Part shown: in pieces, positions 45,080 to 55,058 of the stretch
Position numbering within the stretch: position 1 is the first letter of the stretch
Layout of the letters: each line of letters starts with the position of its first letter
Assembly: GCA_028683955.1 (NCBI GenBank)
Contig: JAQUGR010000002.1
Coordinates: 248,001-312,000 of the forward strand
Source of the DNA: Bacillota bacterium
GTDB taxonomy: Bacteria > Bacillota > TC1
DNA length: 64,000 nucleotides
Reading direction: 5' to 3'
Notes under the pieces: generated by a model
Database searches by the model: none
Seen by the model: the letters and a program-made list of their open reading frames with translations, nothing else
Told to the model about the DNA's origin: nothing
Program-made: the position numbers and the translations under genes

Positions 45080-45877
45080 TTATATTTCCAAATCCCTTTT
45101 GTTATAAAAGATGAAGGACAAGGAACAAAGAACAACAATTAATGAAAGTCCTATACCTACCTGAACCATATTCATACTAATGAAGCCAAGAAGCACCTTA
45201 GGATCAAAATATGAAAAAGGACTTAAATACTTAAACCAGGAGACACTGTCAAACATGTCAGCCAGTACACTCATGATAAAAGTTATTAAGAGAATTGCTG
45301 TAACTATGGACGGTGCCATTTTTGCTCTTTTTAAGACAGTGGATAAGAAAAAACCAATAAAGAAAAAAATCATTTCAACAATAAAAAAACCAACCATCAA
45401 TAAAAAGACATCATTTATATTAGATTGACCGTTTCCATGACTATCCACTATTAAGAAAGAAGAAACAAAAACCACAATATTAAAAAGCAAGATAATAAAT
45501 ATTGAAGCATACATTTTACTTAAAACCACCATATTTCTAGTAACAGGTTTAACCATCAAAAATTCAGAAGTTTTATCACTTTCTTCTGAAGAAAGAATTG
45601 TGGCCCCAAGCATACTACCATGAATGGCTCCAAGGAGCATTAAATAAATAAAAGTTGCTCCAAAAAAACCAATAGGTGTATTAATATCAAAATATCCAAG
45701 ACCTAACATACTTTGAAATGCTTTAGGCATATCATTCAACAATGAGGTTAAACTATCACCAGCTGCTGATGTTGCATCATATTTAACCATCGCTCCAGCT
45801 ACAAAGAGTATTAAAGCAAGCGACCAAATAATTAAAGACTTGCGATGTGATTTTAATTCTTTAAAAAATATATTCAT
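45080..45877 (-). CDS. ABC-2 type permease (second of pair)
   Basis: A 265-residue membrane protein with six hydrophobic helices. EESDKTSEFLMVKPVTRNMVVLSKM in the cytoplasmic loop is typical of ABC-2 permeases of the NatB/YhaP kind. It is related to the neighbouring permease (same length, same EE-KT-FLM-KP loop), so they arose by duplication and probably pair. Third gene of a minus-strand operon with ATPase and permease. Confidence 0.85.
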   Translation of the reverse strand: MNIFFKELKSHRKSLIIWSLALILFVAGAMVKYDATSAAGDSLTSLLNDMPKAFQSMLGLGYFDINTPIGFFGATFIYLMLLGAIHGSMLGATILSSEESDKTSEFLMVKPVTRNMVVLSKMYASIFIILLFNIVVFVSSFLIVDSHGNGQSNINDVFLLMVGFFIVEMIFFFIGFFLSTVLKRAKMAPSIVTAILLITFIMSVLADMFDSVSWFKYLSPFSYFDPKVLLGFISMNMVQVGIGLSLIVVLCSLSFIFYNKRDLEI

Positions 45878-45888
45878 TATACACCCCC

Positions 45889-46686
45889 CTAAACACTATC
45901 TATATCTTTGTTGACATAGATAATATAACTACCAACAAGACATACCAAGATTACTACAATACTAACAATCAAATAACTTAGCTCTAAACTGCTGTTTTTT
46001 TGTATGTATGAAGTATCAAAATATTTAAAAGGTGTCAGATATCTCATCTTATCACTACTTGAATTAACTGCAAAAGCTCCAATAGCAAAAAAACTAAATA
46101 CTACAGCCATAGTAATAGATATAGTTGATTTCACCCTTTTCAAGAAAACACCTACAAAAAAACCTATTGCCAAAAATACCATTTCCACTAAAAATACTGA
46201 TAAATGCAGTAATGTGAAAATCTTAAAACTAAAAGAATCCTTAACAATAATTATAGTTGAAATATATGAGACAAGATAAAATAATAAATTTGAAACTAAT
46301 ACTATTGATACACTAGCACCTAGTTTAGAAAGTAAAATCTTTCTTCTTGAAGCGGGTTTAGTCATCAGAAAATCTGCTGTTTTTTCTCTTTCCTCTTTAG
46401 AAAGAATAGAAACTCCCAAATTCATACCCTGAATTGAAGCTATAAGGGTAACATAAAAAAGAATAAAAGCATAAAAACCCATAATGGATAGAATGTTTTT
46501 CAAATCTATACCAAAAGCATTTTGAAATACTTGAGGAAATCCTTCTAATAGTTTTAAAAATGCAGAAGCATCTTTAGTAAAGGCTGGAAAGAAAGTTAAA
46601 TAAAAAGCAGCTAGAATAATCATTCCTAAAAGATAAAAAACACTACTTTTAAAATTAATCTTTAATTCTTGGATGTATATATTCAT
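45889..46686 (-). CDS. ABC-2 type permease (first of pair)
   Basis: A 265-residue, six-helix permease. KEEREKTADFLMTKPASRRKILLSKLG is the loop also seen in the partner. It sits one base after the ATPase stop region and twelve before the partner gene. The substrate is unknown. Confidence 0.85.
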   Translation of the reverse strand: MNIYIQELKINFKSSVFYLLGMIILAAFYLTFFPAFTKDASAFLKLLEGFPQVFQNAFGIDLKNILSIMGFYAFILFYVTLIASIQGMNLGVSILSKEEREKTADFLMTKPASRRKILLSKLGASVSIVLVSNLLFYLVSYISTIIIVKDSFSFKIFTLLHLSVFLVEMVFLAIGFFVGVFLKRVKSTISITMAVVFSFFAIGAFAVNSSSDKMRYLTPFKYFDTSYIQKNSSLELSYLIVSIVVILVCLVGSYIIYVNKDIDSV

Positions 46687-46687
46687 A

Positions 46688-47578
46688 TTACTCCTCCCTT
46701 ACATAATAGTGCATGAAAATATCCTCTAAATCTGGATCTTCAATCAATAAATCATGAATATTTAAATCTGATATTTTCTTGGATAGTAGATTGATATCTC
46801 CACTATATAGGAAACTTAATTTATCACCACTTAGTTTAAAGTCTTTTGTTCCATTGATATGGAAATAATCTTCATTTATTGGAGTGGTGCTTTCAATCAT
46901 TACTCTCTTATATGTTTTCTCTCTTAAGGTATTCATATCTTCAAGTTTAATTAATTTACCTTCCTTTACTATACCCACTCTAGTAGAGATTTTTTGTACT
47001 TCATTTAGAATATGGGATGAGAAAAGTACTGTTGCACCTTTTTTATTTTCCTCTGTTATCAGATCAAAAAACCTTTGTTGCATTAATGGATCAAGACCAC
47101 TAGTTGGTTCGTCAAGGATAATTAAACGAGGTTCATGCATAAGCCCCTGGATTATTCCCACTTTCTTCTTGTTACCAAGGGATAAATCCCTTATTTTCTT
47201 ATTAACATCCAATTCCATAATATCTATAAGCTCAGCCATACGTTTTTTACTATCCTTCTTATAGAAGCTGGCAGAATATTTTAGTAGTTCTTTAACCTTC
47301 ATATTGTCATAGTAAAATATTTCAGATGGAATATAGCCAACCTCTTCTGCAATCTTTGCCGGGTGTTTAGTTGTATCAAGTCCAAATATGGTACATTCTC
47401 CACTTGTTGGATGGATTAGATTTAATAGAGTTCTAAGGGTAGTGGACTTACCGGCACCATTTGGACCTATAAAACCAAATATCTCACCTTCCTTTATATT
47501 AAAAGATATATCGATAACACCACGAGCTTTTCCATAGTACTTTGTCAGATTTTTTATTTCTATAATATTACCTGCCAT
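46688..47578 (-). CDS. ABC transporter ATP-binding protein
   Basis: A 296-residue ATPase: Walker A GPNGAGKS, signature LSLGNKKKVGIIQGL, Walker B PRLIILDEPTSGLD, switch SSHILNEV. The ~80-residue C-terminal extension is common in the CcmA/NatA export group. ATG at 47578 is preferred, eight bases after GGAG; in-frame starts slightly upstream are too close to it. It is divergent from the aromatic amino acid leader. Confidence 0.9.
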   Translation of the reverse strand: MAGNIIEIKNLTKYYGKARGVIDISFNIKEGEIFGFIGPNGAGKSTTLRTLLNLIHPTSGECTIFGLDTTKHPAKIAEEVGYIPSEIFYYDNMKVKELLKYSASFYKKDSKKRMAELIDIMELDVNKKIRDLSLGNKKKVGIIQGLMHEPRLIILDEPTSGLDPLMQQRFFDLITEENKKGATVLFSSHILNEVQKISTRVGIVKEGKLIKLEDMNTLREKTYKRVMIESTTPINEDYFHINGTKDFKLSGDKLSFLYSGDINLLSKKISDLNIHDLLIEDPDLEDIFMHYYVREE

Positions 47579-47643
47579 TTTCATCACTCCTTCTAAGTTA
47601 TAACTATGATTATATACCTATATAAGCGACTTGTTAAGATTTA

Positions 47644-47672
47644 TTGACATTTATCTAAATATCTTTTATAAT
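47644..47672 (+). promoter_or_regulatory. Consensus promoter of the aromatic amino acid operon
   Basis: TTGACA (47644-47649), 17 bases, TATAAT (47667-47672), a full consensus match. Expected start near 47679, about 26 bases before the leader ATG. Confidence 0.88.
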
Positions 47673-47704
47673 TGTTTTAGATTAGGACAAAGGTTGGTTT
47701 AATT

Positions 47705-47797
47705 ATGGATAAATTAATTAAAATGACAACTGAATACTTTTATTACTTCTTTAGCTCAAACTTTTTTGGTTGGGCATTTTGTGTTGGAAGTGAATAA
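47705..47797 (+). CDS. Aromatic leader peptide (Phe/Tyr/Trp-rich) upstream of aroF
   Basis: A 30-codon ORF, MDKLIKMTTE then YFYYFF (codons 11-16), SSN, FFGWAF (20-25) and CVGSE. That is six Phe, three Tyr and one Trp. An intrinsic terminator follows 35 bases after its stop and directly precedes the aroF binding site. This is the layout of a pheL/trpL-type attenuator. Hairpin GCTCAA(A)C (47754-47761)/GTTGGGC (47769-47775) overlaps the leader, and ATATCG (47810-47815) is complementary to the terminator loop. The exact alternative fold is not solved here. AAAGG lies about 11 bases upstream of the ATG. Confidence 0.82.
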   Translation: MDKLIKMTTEYFYYFFSSNFFGWAFCVGSE

Positions 47798-47832
47798 AAG
47801 TAGAGTCTGATATCGTAATTAATTGTTAAAGC

Positions 47833-47871
47833 AATGAGAAGGCTCGATATAAGCCTTCTCATTTTTTATTT
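47833..47871 (+). terminator. Attenuator terminator before aroF
   Basis: A perfect 12-base stem, AATGAGAAGGCT (47833-47844), loop CGATATA, AGCCTTCTCATT (47852-47863), followed by TTTTATTTT and then immediately the AAGGAGGA site of aroF. It should end transcription unless the leader switches it off. Confidence 0.9.
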
Positions 47872-47885
47872 TAAGGAGGAACATA

Positions 47886-48902
47886 ATGATAATAGTATTT
47901 AAACCAGGAGCACCTGAAAAAGAATTAGAAAGTATGAAAAAAAACCTAGAAGGCAAAGGTATTACAGTTAGCGTAACAGTAGGTGAAGATCAAACAATAT
48001 TTGGACTGATTGGTGATACAAGATCACTTAATGCAGGACAAATAGAATTAAGCTCTGTTGTAGAAAAAGTAATGAAAATTCAAGAACCATACAAGAAAGC
48101 CAATAGAGCCTTCCATCCCGAAGACACAATCGTGGATGTTAGAGGACAAAAAATCGGTGGTGGACACTTTGGAATTATTGCTGGACCTTGTGCTATTGAA
48201 AGTGAGGATCAATTCCTAACAATAGCCAGAGCAGTTAAAAAATCTGGAGCCAACTTCCTAAGAGGTGGAGCTTTTAAACCTAGAACTTCTCCATACAGTT
48301 TCCAAGGTATGGGTAAAGAAGGTATAGACATTATGAAAATAGCCAGAGAAGAAACAGGGCTTCCAATTATTACAGAATTTATGGCACCTGCTCATGTGGA
48401 ACTATATGCAGAAGATGTTGACGTAATTCAAATCGGGGCAAGAAACATGCAAAACTTCGATCTTTTAAAAGAAGTTGGTAAAGTACAAACACCAGTTCTT
48501 TTAAAAAGAGGACTTTGTGCAACTTTTGAAGAGTTCCTAATGGCTGCTGAATACATTATGTCAGAAGGTAATGAAAATGTAATTCTTTGCGAAAGAGGAA
48601 TTAGAACTTTTGAAACATGGACTAGAAATACACTAGATATTAGTGCAGTTCCAGTTGTACATAGAAAAAGCCATTTACCAATAGTAATCGACCCAAGTCA
48701 TGCTGGTGGAATTTACTGGTTGGTAGAGCCACTTACTAAAGCTGCTGTAGCAATTGGTGCAGATGGTATAACTATCGAAGTGCACCATAGACCAGAAGAA
48801 GCAGTTAGTGATGGACAACAATCTCTAATTCCAGAATCATTTGATAAAATGATGAAAAAGGTACAATTATTAAGACAAGTAGTAACGGAGATGGAAAAAT
48901 AG
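47886..48902 (+). CDS. aroF: 3-deoxy-7-phosphoheptulonate synthase (DAHP synthase)
   Basis: First enzyme of the shikimate pathway: PEP plus erythrose 4-phosphate to DAHP. 338 residues of the type with an N-terminal ferredoxin-like regulatory domain (1-70), as in Thermotoga; that domain mediates feedback by Tyr/Phe. Catalytic barrel: [55 protein letters not shown] and DPSHAGG. It follows AAGGAGGA and heads the operon controlled by the leader. Confidence 0.95.
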   Translation: MIIVFKPGAPEKELESMKKNLEGKGITVSVTVGEDQTIFGLIGDTRSLNAGQIELSSVVEKVMKIQEPYKKANRAFHPEDTIVDVRGQKIGGGHFGIIAGPCAIESEDQFLTIARAVKKSGANFLRGGAFKPRTSPYSFQGMGKEGIDIMKIAREETGLPIITEFMAPAHVELYAEDVDVIQIGARNMQNFDLLKEVGKVQTPVLLKRGLCATFEEFLMAAEYIMSEGNENVILCERGIRTFETWTRNTLDISAVPVVHRKSHLPIVIDPSHAGGIYWLVEPLTKAAVAIGADGITIEVHHRPEEAVSDGQQSLIPESFDKMMKKVQLLRQVVTEMEK

Positions 48903-49735
48903 TGGATAAAAAAATAGGTATAGTCGGACTAGGATTAATCGGAGCCTCAATAGCTTTAAGCTTAAGGGGCAAAGTCGGTGAAATCCTGGCAGTCGACAGG
49001 GACGAAGAAGTTCTATCCATAGCCATGGATAGAAAAATAATTGACAGAGGATCAACTAAACCTGAAGATATTTTAGGTGATGCTGATATAGTTATCTTCG
49101 CCCTTTACCCTAGTGATATTATCAACTATATTAAAGACAATAAAAGAATTTGGCATAAAGGTCAGATATTAATGGATGTAGCCGGACTTAAGGGTGAACT
49201 AGTAAAAAGTATTCAGGAAGAATTGCCAGAGGTAGAATTTATTGGAACTCATCCGATGGCAGGTCGTGAAGTGGTGGGAATTAAAGGCGCAAGAGAAGAA
49301 CTTTTCCTAGGTACTAATTTCATCATTACACCTACTGAGAAAAATAGTGATGCTGGGATTGAGCAGGTTAAGGAATTAGCTTTACTCTTAGGTGTTAAAA
49401 AGATTTTTGAAATGACACCAGAAGAACATGATGCCTTAATTGCCTACACTAGCCATATACCTCATCTTTTAGCGTTAGCCCTGGTTGGAGCCTATAGTGA
49501 AGGTAGTGAGAAGATTGTGGGTCGTAGTTTTCTTGATGCCACCAGGGTAGCAAATATTAATGAAAAACTATGGTCAGAACTTTTTCTGATGAATAAAGGG
49601 CCTTTATCTGATGAAATTGATAAAATAATTGTAGAATTATTAAATTTCAAGGAAAAACTTGGAAATAATGATAAGATAGGACTTGAAGAAAAGATGAAGG
49701 AAATTAAAGCCCTTAAGGAAAGGATAGACAAATGA
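48902..49735 (+). CDS. tyrA: Prephenate dehydrogenase
   Basis: NAD-dependent conversion of prephenate to 4-hydroxyphenylpyruvate for tyrosine. 277 residues: [17 protein letters not shown] is the nucleotide loop; [21 protein letters not shown] and [16 protein letters not shown] are catalytic. It starts at GTG overlapping the aroF stop by one base. No ACT domain is attached. Confidence 0.93.
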   Translation: MDKKIGIVGLGLIGASIALSLRGKVGEILAVDRDEEVLSIAMDRKIIDRGSTKPEDILGDADIVIFALYPSDIINYIKDNKRIWHKGQILMDVAGLKGELVKSIQEELPEVEFIGTHPMAGREVVGIKGAREELFLGTNFIITPTEKNSDAGIEQVKELALLLGVKKIFEMTPEEHDALIAYTSHIPHLLALALVGAYSEGSEKIVGRSFLDATRVANINEKLWSELFLMNKGPLSDEIDKIIVELLNFKEKLGNNDKIGLEEKMKEIKALKERIDK

Positions 49736-50811
49736 TTTTAGATGTAGCTTTAGGTGAAAAGAGTTATGATATAGTTATTGAAAAAGATTCCCTTAAAAAG
49801 GCCGGAAAGTTTATTCATCCTTTTTTAAGAGGTAATAAAGTTGTTTTGATTACAGACAGAAATGTTGATAAATATTATGGTAATTTAGTGCTTCATTCCT
49901 TGGTGAATGAAGGAATAGATGCTGTGAAAATGGTTATTGAACCAGGAGAGTCTTCAAAGAGTATAGATAAAGCAATGGAGATATATAAGTTTTTGTTAGA
50001 TAATGGTGTGGGTAGAAAAGATTTACTAGTTGCTCTAGGTGGGGGCGTTATTGGTGACCTGGTTGGTTATTGTGCTGCAACTTACTTGAGAGGAATAGAC
50101 TTTTTTCAAATACCTACAAGTCTACTTGCTCAAATAGATAGTAGTATAGGTGGAAAAGTAGCTATAGATCTTCCTTATGGGAAAAATCTTGTTGGTGCTT
50201 TTTATCAACCAAAGGGTGTTTTAATAGATGAAACTACCCTAACTACATTAGAAGAAAAATTCTTTATAGATGGTATGGCAGAAGCTATTAAGTATGGTGC
50301 TATATTTTCTGAAGAGTTCTTTTCCTATTTAGAGATTGAGGATTTTAGTTTAGCTAGTATAAAAAACGGTAAAAGTATGGAAAAAGTAATTTATGAATGT
50401 TGCAATTTTAAGCGTCAGGTTGTAGAAGAAGATGAATTTGAAAATGGCAGAAGAGCTTTACTAAACTTTGGCCATACTGCAGGTCATGGGATTGAAAAGG
50501 TTGAAGGTTTTGTGGGTCATAGTCATGGTGAGGCTGTGGGTATTGGCATGTGTCTTATAGCCAAGGCTGGAGAATCATTAGGTGTTACAAAAATTGGAAC
50601 TTATGAGAGATTAAAAAAATTAGTGGCTAAAACTGGTCTTCCAGTGCAGTTTCCTGTTAAAATAAAGGGAGAGGTTGTAAAAGCCATGGGTTATGACAAG
50701 AAAGCCCAGGGTGGTGGTATAAAACTAATTATGTTAAGTGAGATTGGAAAAAGTTTTATAATGGAAGAAAAGAAAGAAAATTTGAAGAATTTAGTAGATA
50801 GAGGGATATAG
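49732..50811 (+). CDS. aroB: 3-dehydroquinate synthase
   Basis: Second shikimate step; 359 residues. NAD site GGGVIGDLVGYCAATYLRG, QIPTSLLAQIDSSIGGKVAI, GMAEAIKYGAI and metal-binding NFGHTAGHGIE and HGEAVGIGM. ATG overlaps the tyrA stop (ATGA). About 40 bases separate it from aroA. Confidence 0.95.
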   Translation: MILDVALGEKSYDIVIEKDSLKKAGKFIHPFLRGNKVVLITDRNVDKYYGNLVLHSLVNEGIDAVKMVIEPGESSKSIDKAMEIYKFLLDNGVGRKDLLVALGGGVIGDLVGYCAATYLRGIDFFQIPTSLLAQIDSSIGGKVAIDLPYGKNLVGAFYQPKGVLIDETTLTTLEEKFFIDGMAEAIKYGAIFSEEFFSYLEIEDFSLASIKNGKSMEKVIYECCNFKRQVVEEDEFENGRRALLNFGHTAGHGIEKVEGFVGHSHGEAVGIGMCLIAKAGESLGVTKIGTYERLKKLVAKTGLPVQFPVKIKGEVVKAMGYDKKAQGGGIKLIMLSEIGKSFIMEEKKENLKNLVDRGI

Positions 50812-50854
50812 AGAGATTAAGATATAAAGAAGTATATGAAGGATTTTAATTATT

Positions 50855-52153
50855 ATGAATGATAAAATAACAATTTACCCAAATTACCTTGGTGGTGAAG
50901 TTAAAATTCCACCTTCTAAGAGTATGGCTCACAGGTATATTATCGGAGCTGCTTTAAGTGATCAAGAGGTTATTGTGAAAAATATTGAAGCATCAAAGGA
51001 TATTGAAGCTACCCTAGAGGTTATGTATAACCTGGGGGTGGAATTTTATAGAGTAGCTGCAGATGATGGCACCTTAACCTTAATAGTTGAGGGACATGGT
51101 TCGGATTTTAAATTAGTTAATAAATATTTTAGCTGTAATGAATCTGGTTCTACTCTAAGATTTTTAATACCATTGCTGCTTCTTTTTAATGAAGAAGTAG
51201 TTATTGATGGTCATGGAAAGCTTGGGGAGAGACCTCTTGATGTCTATTATGACATAATGAAAGAACAAGGTATTGCTTATAGTAATAATGAAGGCAGGTT
51301 GCCTTTAACCTTGGAGGGTAAGAGAAAAATTCTTCAACCAGGTCTTTTTAGGGTTAGAGGGGATATTAGTTCCCAGTTTATAACTGGGCTTCTTTATGCC
51401 TTACCTTTGTTAGATGGTGATAGTGTTATTGAAATGACCACAACTTTAGAGTCTAGACCATATATTGATCTGACTATTAAAGCTTTGGCTGATTTTGATA
51501 TTAAAATTGAAATAGAGGATTACAAGGTGTTTAGAATACCTGGTAATCAAAAATATAGCTCTGGAGTTTATGAAGTTGAAGGTGACTATTCACAATTGGC
51601 TTTTTTTGCTGTTGCTGGGGCGATTGGTAATAAGGAAATAAGATGTACTGGATTAGATAGACATTCACTTCAAGGTGATAAAGCCATTCTTGACATAATG
51701 AAGAGAATGGGGGCAGAGATTGATGAAATTGCTGGTGGTTTTGTTTTTAAGCCTAGTAAGACTAAAGGTTGTGAGATTGATATTAAAGAGTGTCCTGATT
51801 TGGTGCCTGCTCTTTGTGTGCTAGCAAGTCTATCTGAGGGTGAAACAAGAATTATAAATGGTGAAAGACTTAAAATAAAGGAATCAAATAGATTAGAATC
51901 AACTCCGAAAGAACTGATAAAACTAGGTGCTGATATAGTAATTGGAGAAGATAGTTTGACTATAAAAGGTGTAGAGGGTTTTAGTGGTGGTGAGGTTGAT
52001 AGTTGGAATGACCATAGAGTAGCTATGAGTTTAGGGGTGGCAAGTCAAAGAGCTGATGGTCCTTTGGTTTTGACTGGATCTGGTAGTGTGGCTAAATCTT
52101 ATCCCAGGTTTTGGTCTGATTTTGTAAAATTAGGAGGAAAGATTAGTGAATAG
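50855..52153 (+). CDS. aroA: 3-phosphoshikimate 1-carboxyvinyltransferase (EPSP synthase)
   Basis: Joins PEP to shikimate 3-phosphate; 432 residues. PPSKSMAHRYIIGAAL, NESGSTLRFLIPLLL, DISSQFITGLLYALPLL, LKIKESNRLEST and WNDHRVAMSLGVAS are all present. The GS-T-R/L binding loop appears as SGSTLRFL, as in class II-like Firmicute enzymes. Shikimate kinase, aroD and aroE are not in this window. Confidence 0.95.
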   Translation: MNDKITIYPNYLGGEVKIPPSKSMAHRYIIGAALSDQEVIVKNIEASKDIEATLEVMYNLGVEFYRVAADDGTLTLIVEGHGSDFKLVNKYFSCNESGSTLRFLIPLLLLFNEEVVIDGHGKLGERPLDVYYDIMKEQGIAYSNNEGRLPLTLEGKRKILQPGLFRVRGDISSQFITGLLYALPLLDGDSVIEMTTTLESRPYIDLTIKALADFDIKIEIEDYKVFRIPGNQKYSSGVYEVEGDYSQLAFFAVAGAIGNKEIRCTGLDRHSLQGDKAILDIMKRMGAEIDEIAGGFVFKPSKTKGCEIDIKECPDLVPALCVLASLSEGETRIINGERLKIKESNRLESTPKELIKLGADIVIGEDSLTIKGVEGFSGGEVDSWNDHRVAMSLGVASQRADGPLVLTGSGSVAKSYPRFWSDFVKLGGKISE

Positions 52154-53255
52154 TATCTATAATGGAAATATTACTTTAAGTATTTTTGGAGAATCACATG
52201 GTGAGGCTGTTGGTATAGTAATTGACGGACTACCTCCTGGTATGGAACTTGATATGGAGAGTATAAGAGAAGAAATGGATCGTAGAAAACCTGGAACTAG
52301 TAAACTTGCTACTCCAAGGCAAGAAGATGATCAGGTTCAACTTATTAGTGGCTTTTTTGAGGGCAGGACTACTGGTGCTCCTCTTTGTGGTATTATCTTT
52401 TCTAAAGATACTAAAAGCAAAGATTATAGTGAGTTAAAAGTTAAAATGAGACCAGGACATAGTGATTATTCTGGTGCTGTTCATTATAGAGGTTTTAATG
52501 ATTATAGAGGTGGAGGACATTTTTCAGGAAGACTTACAGCTCCACTAGTTTTTGCGGGAGCTGTTGCTAAGGAATATCTTAAAAATTATGGTGTGGAAAT
52601 TGGGGCTCATTTAAAACAGGTTCATAGTGTTGAGGATATAAGTTTTAATGATTTAGATAAACATATCAAAACAATTGTCTATCAGGAATTACTTCAATCT
52701 TTAAGAGGGATGAGAGTTCCTGTTTTAAGGGCAAGTGTTGGCGAAGAAATAGAGAAGGTTATAATTGATGCTAAATCAGAAGGTGATTCTGTTGGGGCTA
52801 TAATAGAATGTATGGCTGTAGGAGTAAAAGCTGGTCTTGGAAGTCCTTTCTTCAATAGTTTGGAGAGTAAGATTGCTAGTCTTGCTTTTAGTGTGCCTGG
52901 AGTTAAGGGTATTAGTTTTGGTGCAGGTTTTGGTTTTGCTGATATGAAGGGGTCTGAAGCTAATGATCCTTATTTTATAGAGGAGGGTGTAGTTAGTTTG
53001 AAGTCTAATAACAATGGAGGAATTATTGGTGGTATTTCAGTTGGAAGTCCAATAGTCTTTAGTGTGGTTATGAAACCTACTCCTTCAATTAGTAAGAAAC
53101 AAGAAACTATTAATATAGAGACTAATGAGAATACTGAGCTTGAAATAGTAGGCAGACATGATGCTTGTATAGCGATTAGAGGTATTCCTGTTATCGAGGG
53201 GATATTGGCTATTGCTTTGTTAGATGCTTATTTGGAGGATAAAAAATGGGATTAG
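52146..53255 (+). CDS. aroC: Chorismate synthase
   Basis: FMN-dependent last step to chorismate; 369 residues. FGESHGEAVGIVIDGLPPG is the start signature, MRPGHSDYSGAVHYRGFNDYRGGG the His/Arg block, and GRHDACIAIRGIPVIEG the C-terminal motif. Starts at GTG overlapping aroA by eight bases, with AGGAGG inside the aroA end. It needs reduced flavin. The gene overlaps pheA by ten bases. Confidence 0.95.
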   Translation: MNSIYNGNITLSIFGESHGEAVGIVIDGLPPGMELDMESIREEMDRRKPGTSKLATPRQEDDQVQLISGFFEGRTTGAPLCGIIFSKDTKSKDYSELKVKMRPGHSDYSGAVHYRGFNDYRGGGHFSGRLTAPLVFAGAVAKEYLKNYGVEIGAHLKQVHSVEDISFNDLDKHIKTIVYQELLQSLRGMRVPVLRASVGEEIEKVIIDAKSEGDSVGAIIECMAVGVKAGLGSPFFNSLESKIASLAFSVPGVKGISFGAGFGFADMKGSEANDPYFIEEGVVSLKSNNNGGIIGGISVGSPIVFSVVMKPTPSISKKQETINIETNENTELEIVGRHDACIAIRGIPVIEGILAIALLDAYLEDKKWD

Positions 53256-54382
53256 AGGACAAGCGTAAGAAAATAGACGAACTGGACAAGGAGATAGTAA
53301 GTTTATTGACTAAAAGACTTGAGGTTGCTACAGAAATAGGCTTCTATAAAAAAGAAAAGGGTATGAAAATTCTTGATAGAAGTAGAGAAGAAGAAGTTAT
53401 TAAAAAGAATCTGGGCAGAGTAAACAATGATACCTTTGCTCCATATGTGGAAACAATTTTAGAAAAACTGATGAGTGTAAGTAGAGATGCTCAAAGTGAT
53501 ATTGTAATAGAAAACAAGACGCCGATTTCTGCTATAATTAATATGCCGGTTATTACTAAAAGAGTAGTTAATCCTGTTGTTGCTTATGGTGGTATTAAAG
53601 GTTCTTATGGAGAGCAGGCTTTAATACAAAGTTTCGGTGAGGTTAAAGAGCTTAGTTTTAAAAACTTTAGTGAGGTTGTTGATGCTGTTATTAGTGGCGA
53701 GGCAGACTATGGTATTTTACCTATAGAAAATACTTCAACTGGGGGGATATTAGAGGTTGAAAGGTTACTGGAGAGGGATAATGTCTATATTGTTGGTGAA
53801 ACAGTAGTTCATGTGGCTCATTGTTTATTGGGTCTTGGTGAAATTGGTGATATTAAGACTGTTTATTCCCATGTTCAAGGTTTTGAACAATCCAGAGAGT
53901 TTTTAAGGGACTATAGTTTTGAGGAAGTTCCCTATTTTAATACTGCAATAAGTGCAGAATTTGTAGCTAAAAGTGGTGATAAGACTCTTGGGGCAATTGC
54001 TAGTAAAAGAGCCGGGGAAGTTTATGGCTTAAAGATCTTAAAGGAAGATATCAACTATAATTTGGAGAACTATACAAGATTTGTTATAATAAAAAATACT
54101 ATGGAGCTTGAAGAGGATTATGACAAGATTTCACTGCAAGTTGTGGTGGAAGACAGGGAAGGTTCTTTGTTAAGAGTTATAAAGAGTATAACTGAGCATA
54201 GATTAAATATGGTGAAGATAGCTTCGAGGCCAATTTTAGGCAAACCCTTCGAATATATTTTTAGCATTGATATAAATGGGAATATTAATGAAAAAAGAGT
54301 TAAAAAAACTTTGAAGGAAATCAGTGAAAATTCAGTACTTATGAATTTCAAAGGAAATTACAAAGAAGTGAAGGGGAAGTAA
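53246..54382 (+). CDS. pheA: Bifunctional chorismate mutase / prephenate dehydratase (P-protein)
   Basis: A 378-residue fusion. AroQ-type chorismate mutase, residues 1-85 (RKKIDELDKEIVSLLTKRLEVA). Prephenate dehydratase, ~110-285: YGGIKGSYGEQALIQSFG, PIENTSTGGILEVERLLE and the TR-F catalytic site in NYTRFVII. ACT regulatory domain at the end: QVVVEDREGSLLRVIKSITEHRLNM, and ASRPILGKPFEYIF for Phe feedback. Makes phenylpyruvate. Confidence 0.95.
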   Translation: MGLEDKRKKIDELDKEIVSLLTKRLEVATEIGFYKKEKGMKILDRSREEEVIKKNLGRVNNDTFAPYVETILEKLMSVSRDAQSDIVIENKTPISAIINMPVITKRVVNPVVAYGGIKGSYGEQALIQSFGEVKELSFKNFSEVVDAVISGEADYGILPIENTSTGGILEVERLLERDNVYIVGETVVHVAHCLLGLGEIGDIKTVYSHVQGFEQSREFLRDYSFEEVPYFNTAISAEFVAKSGDKTLGAIASKRAGEVYGLKILKEDINYNLENYTRFVIIKNTMELEEDYDKISLQVVVEDREGSLLRVIKSITEHRLNMVKIASRPILGKPFEYIFSIDINGNINEKRVKKTLKEISENSVLMNFKGNYKEVKGK

Positions 54383-54383
54383 T

Positions 54384-54995
54384 ATGGGCAGTGAAATTGA
54401 AATCAAGTTAAGTATCAAAAATGAGGATATTTTAACAGAGATCTTAGATGATGAGAGATTAAAAAAAGATTTTGGTCATTTTACTATAATATCAATGAAT
54501 GCAGATTACTATGATACAAGAGAACTTGATTTATTAAAACATAATCTTGTTATTAGAATTAGAAAAGAAAATGGAGAATATGTTTGTACTGTTAAAAAAA
54601 GAACCATGGAACTTGAAAGTGGCATATTAATTAGAGGTGAATGGAATAAGGAAATTCCTATTAAAGCTATTAAGCTAGAATATTTTCCTGAGATGAAGGA
54701 TGAAATGGCTGAGATTATAGGTGAGAAGGAACTTGTTGAGATTGTTGAAACAGATTTTATTAGAAGAACTTTAGATATAGAATATAAGGGTTCGTTGCTG
54801 GAGTTGGCTGTAGATTATGGTAAGATTATTGCCGGTAAATATGAAGAGCCTATTATGGAAGTGGAAATAGAATTAAAAAGAGGGACCGAAGAGGTTATTA
54901 TGCCTTTTATTGAGGATTATTTAAAGGACTTTGATTTAAAGGTGGAAACTGAAAGTAAATTTTCTAGAGGTGTAGCTTTATTTATGAAAAAATAG
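54384..54995 (+). CDS. CYTH-domain protein
   Basis: A 203-residue triphosphate-tunnel metalloenzyme-type protein. GSEIEIKLSIKNEDI has the ExExK start motif; YYDTRELDLLKHNLVIRIRKE and MEVEIELKRGTEEV follow. Members cleave inorganic triphosphate or thiamine triphosphate, or act as adenylate cyclase class IV. It starts one base after pheA ends. Link to aromatic synthesis is not obvious. Confidence 0.88.
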   Translation: MGSEIEIKLSIKNEDILTEILDDERLKKDFGHFTIISMNADYYDTRELDLLKHNLVIRIRKENGEYVCTVKKRTMELESGILIRGEWNKEIPIKAIKLEYFPEMKDEMAEIIGEKELVEIVETDFIRRTLDIEYKGSLLELAVDYGKIIAGKYEEPIMEVEIELKRGTEEVIMPFIEDYLKDFDLKVETESKFSRGVALFMKK

Positions 54996-55058
54996 AATTT
55001 TTTTGTAATGTATGCTATTATTAGGTTGTTGGATTTAGTGGAATTGGAGGTTTTTATT

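Noticed and set aside
47679-47871. T-box or TRAP-type control of the aro operon
   Set aside because: No T-box sequence and no GAG/TAG triplet array; the leader ORF and terminator fit translation-based attenuation.
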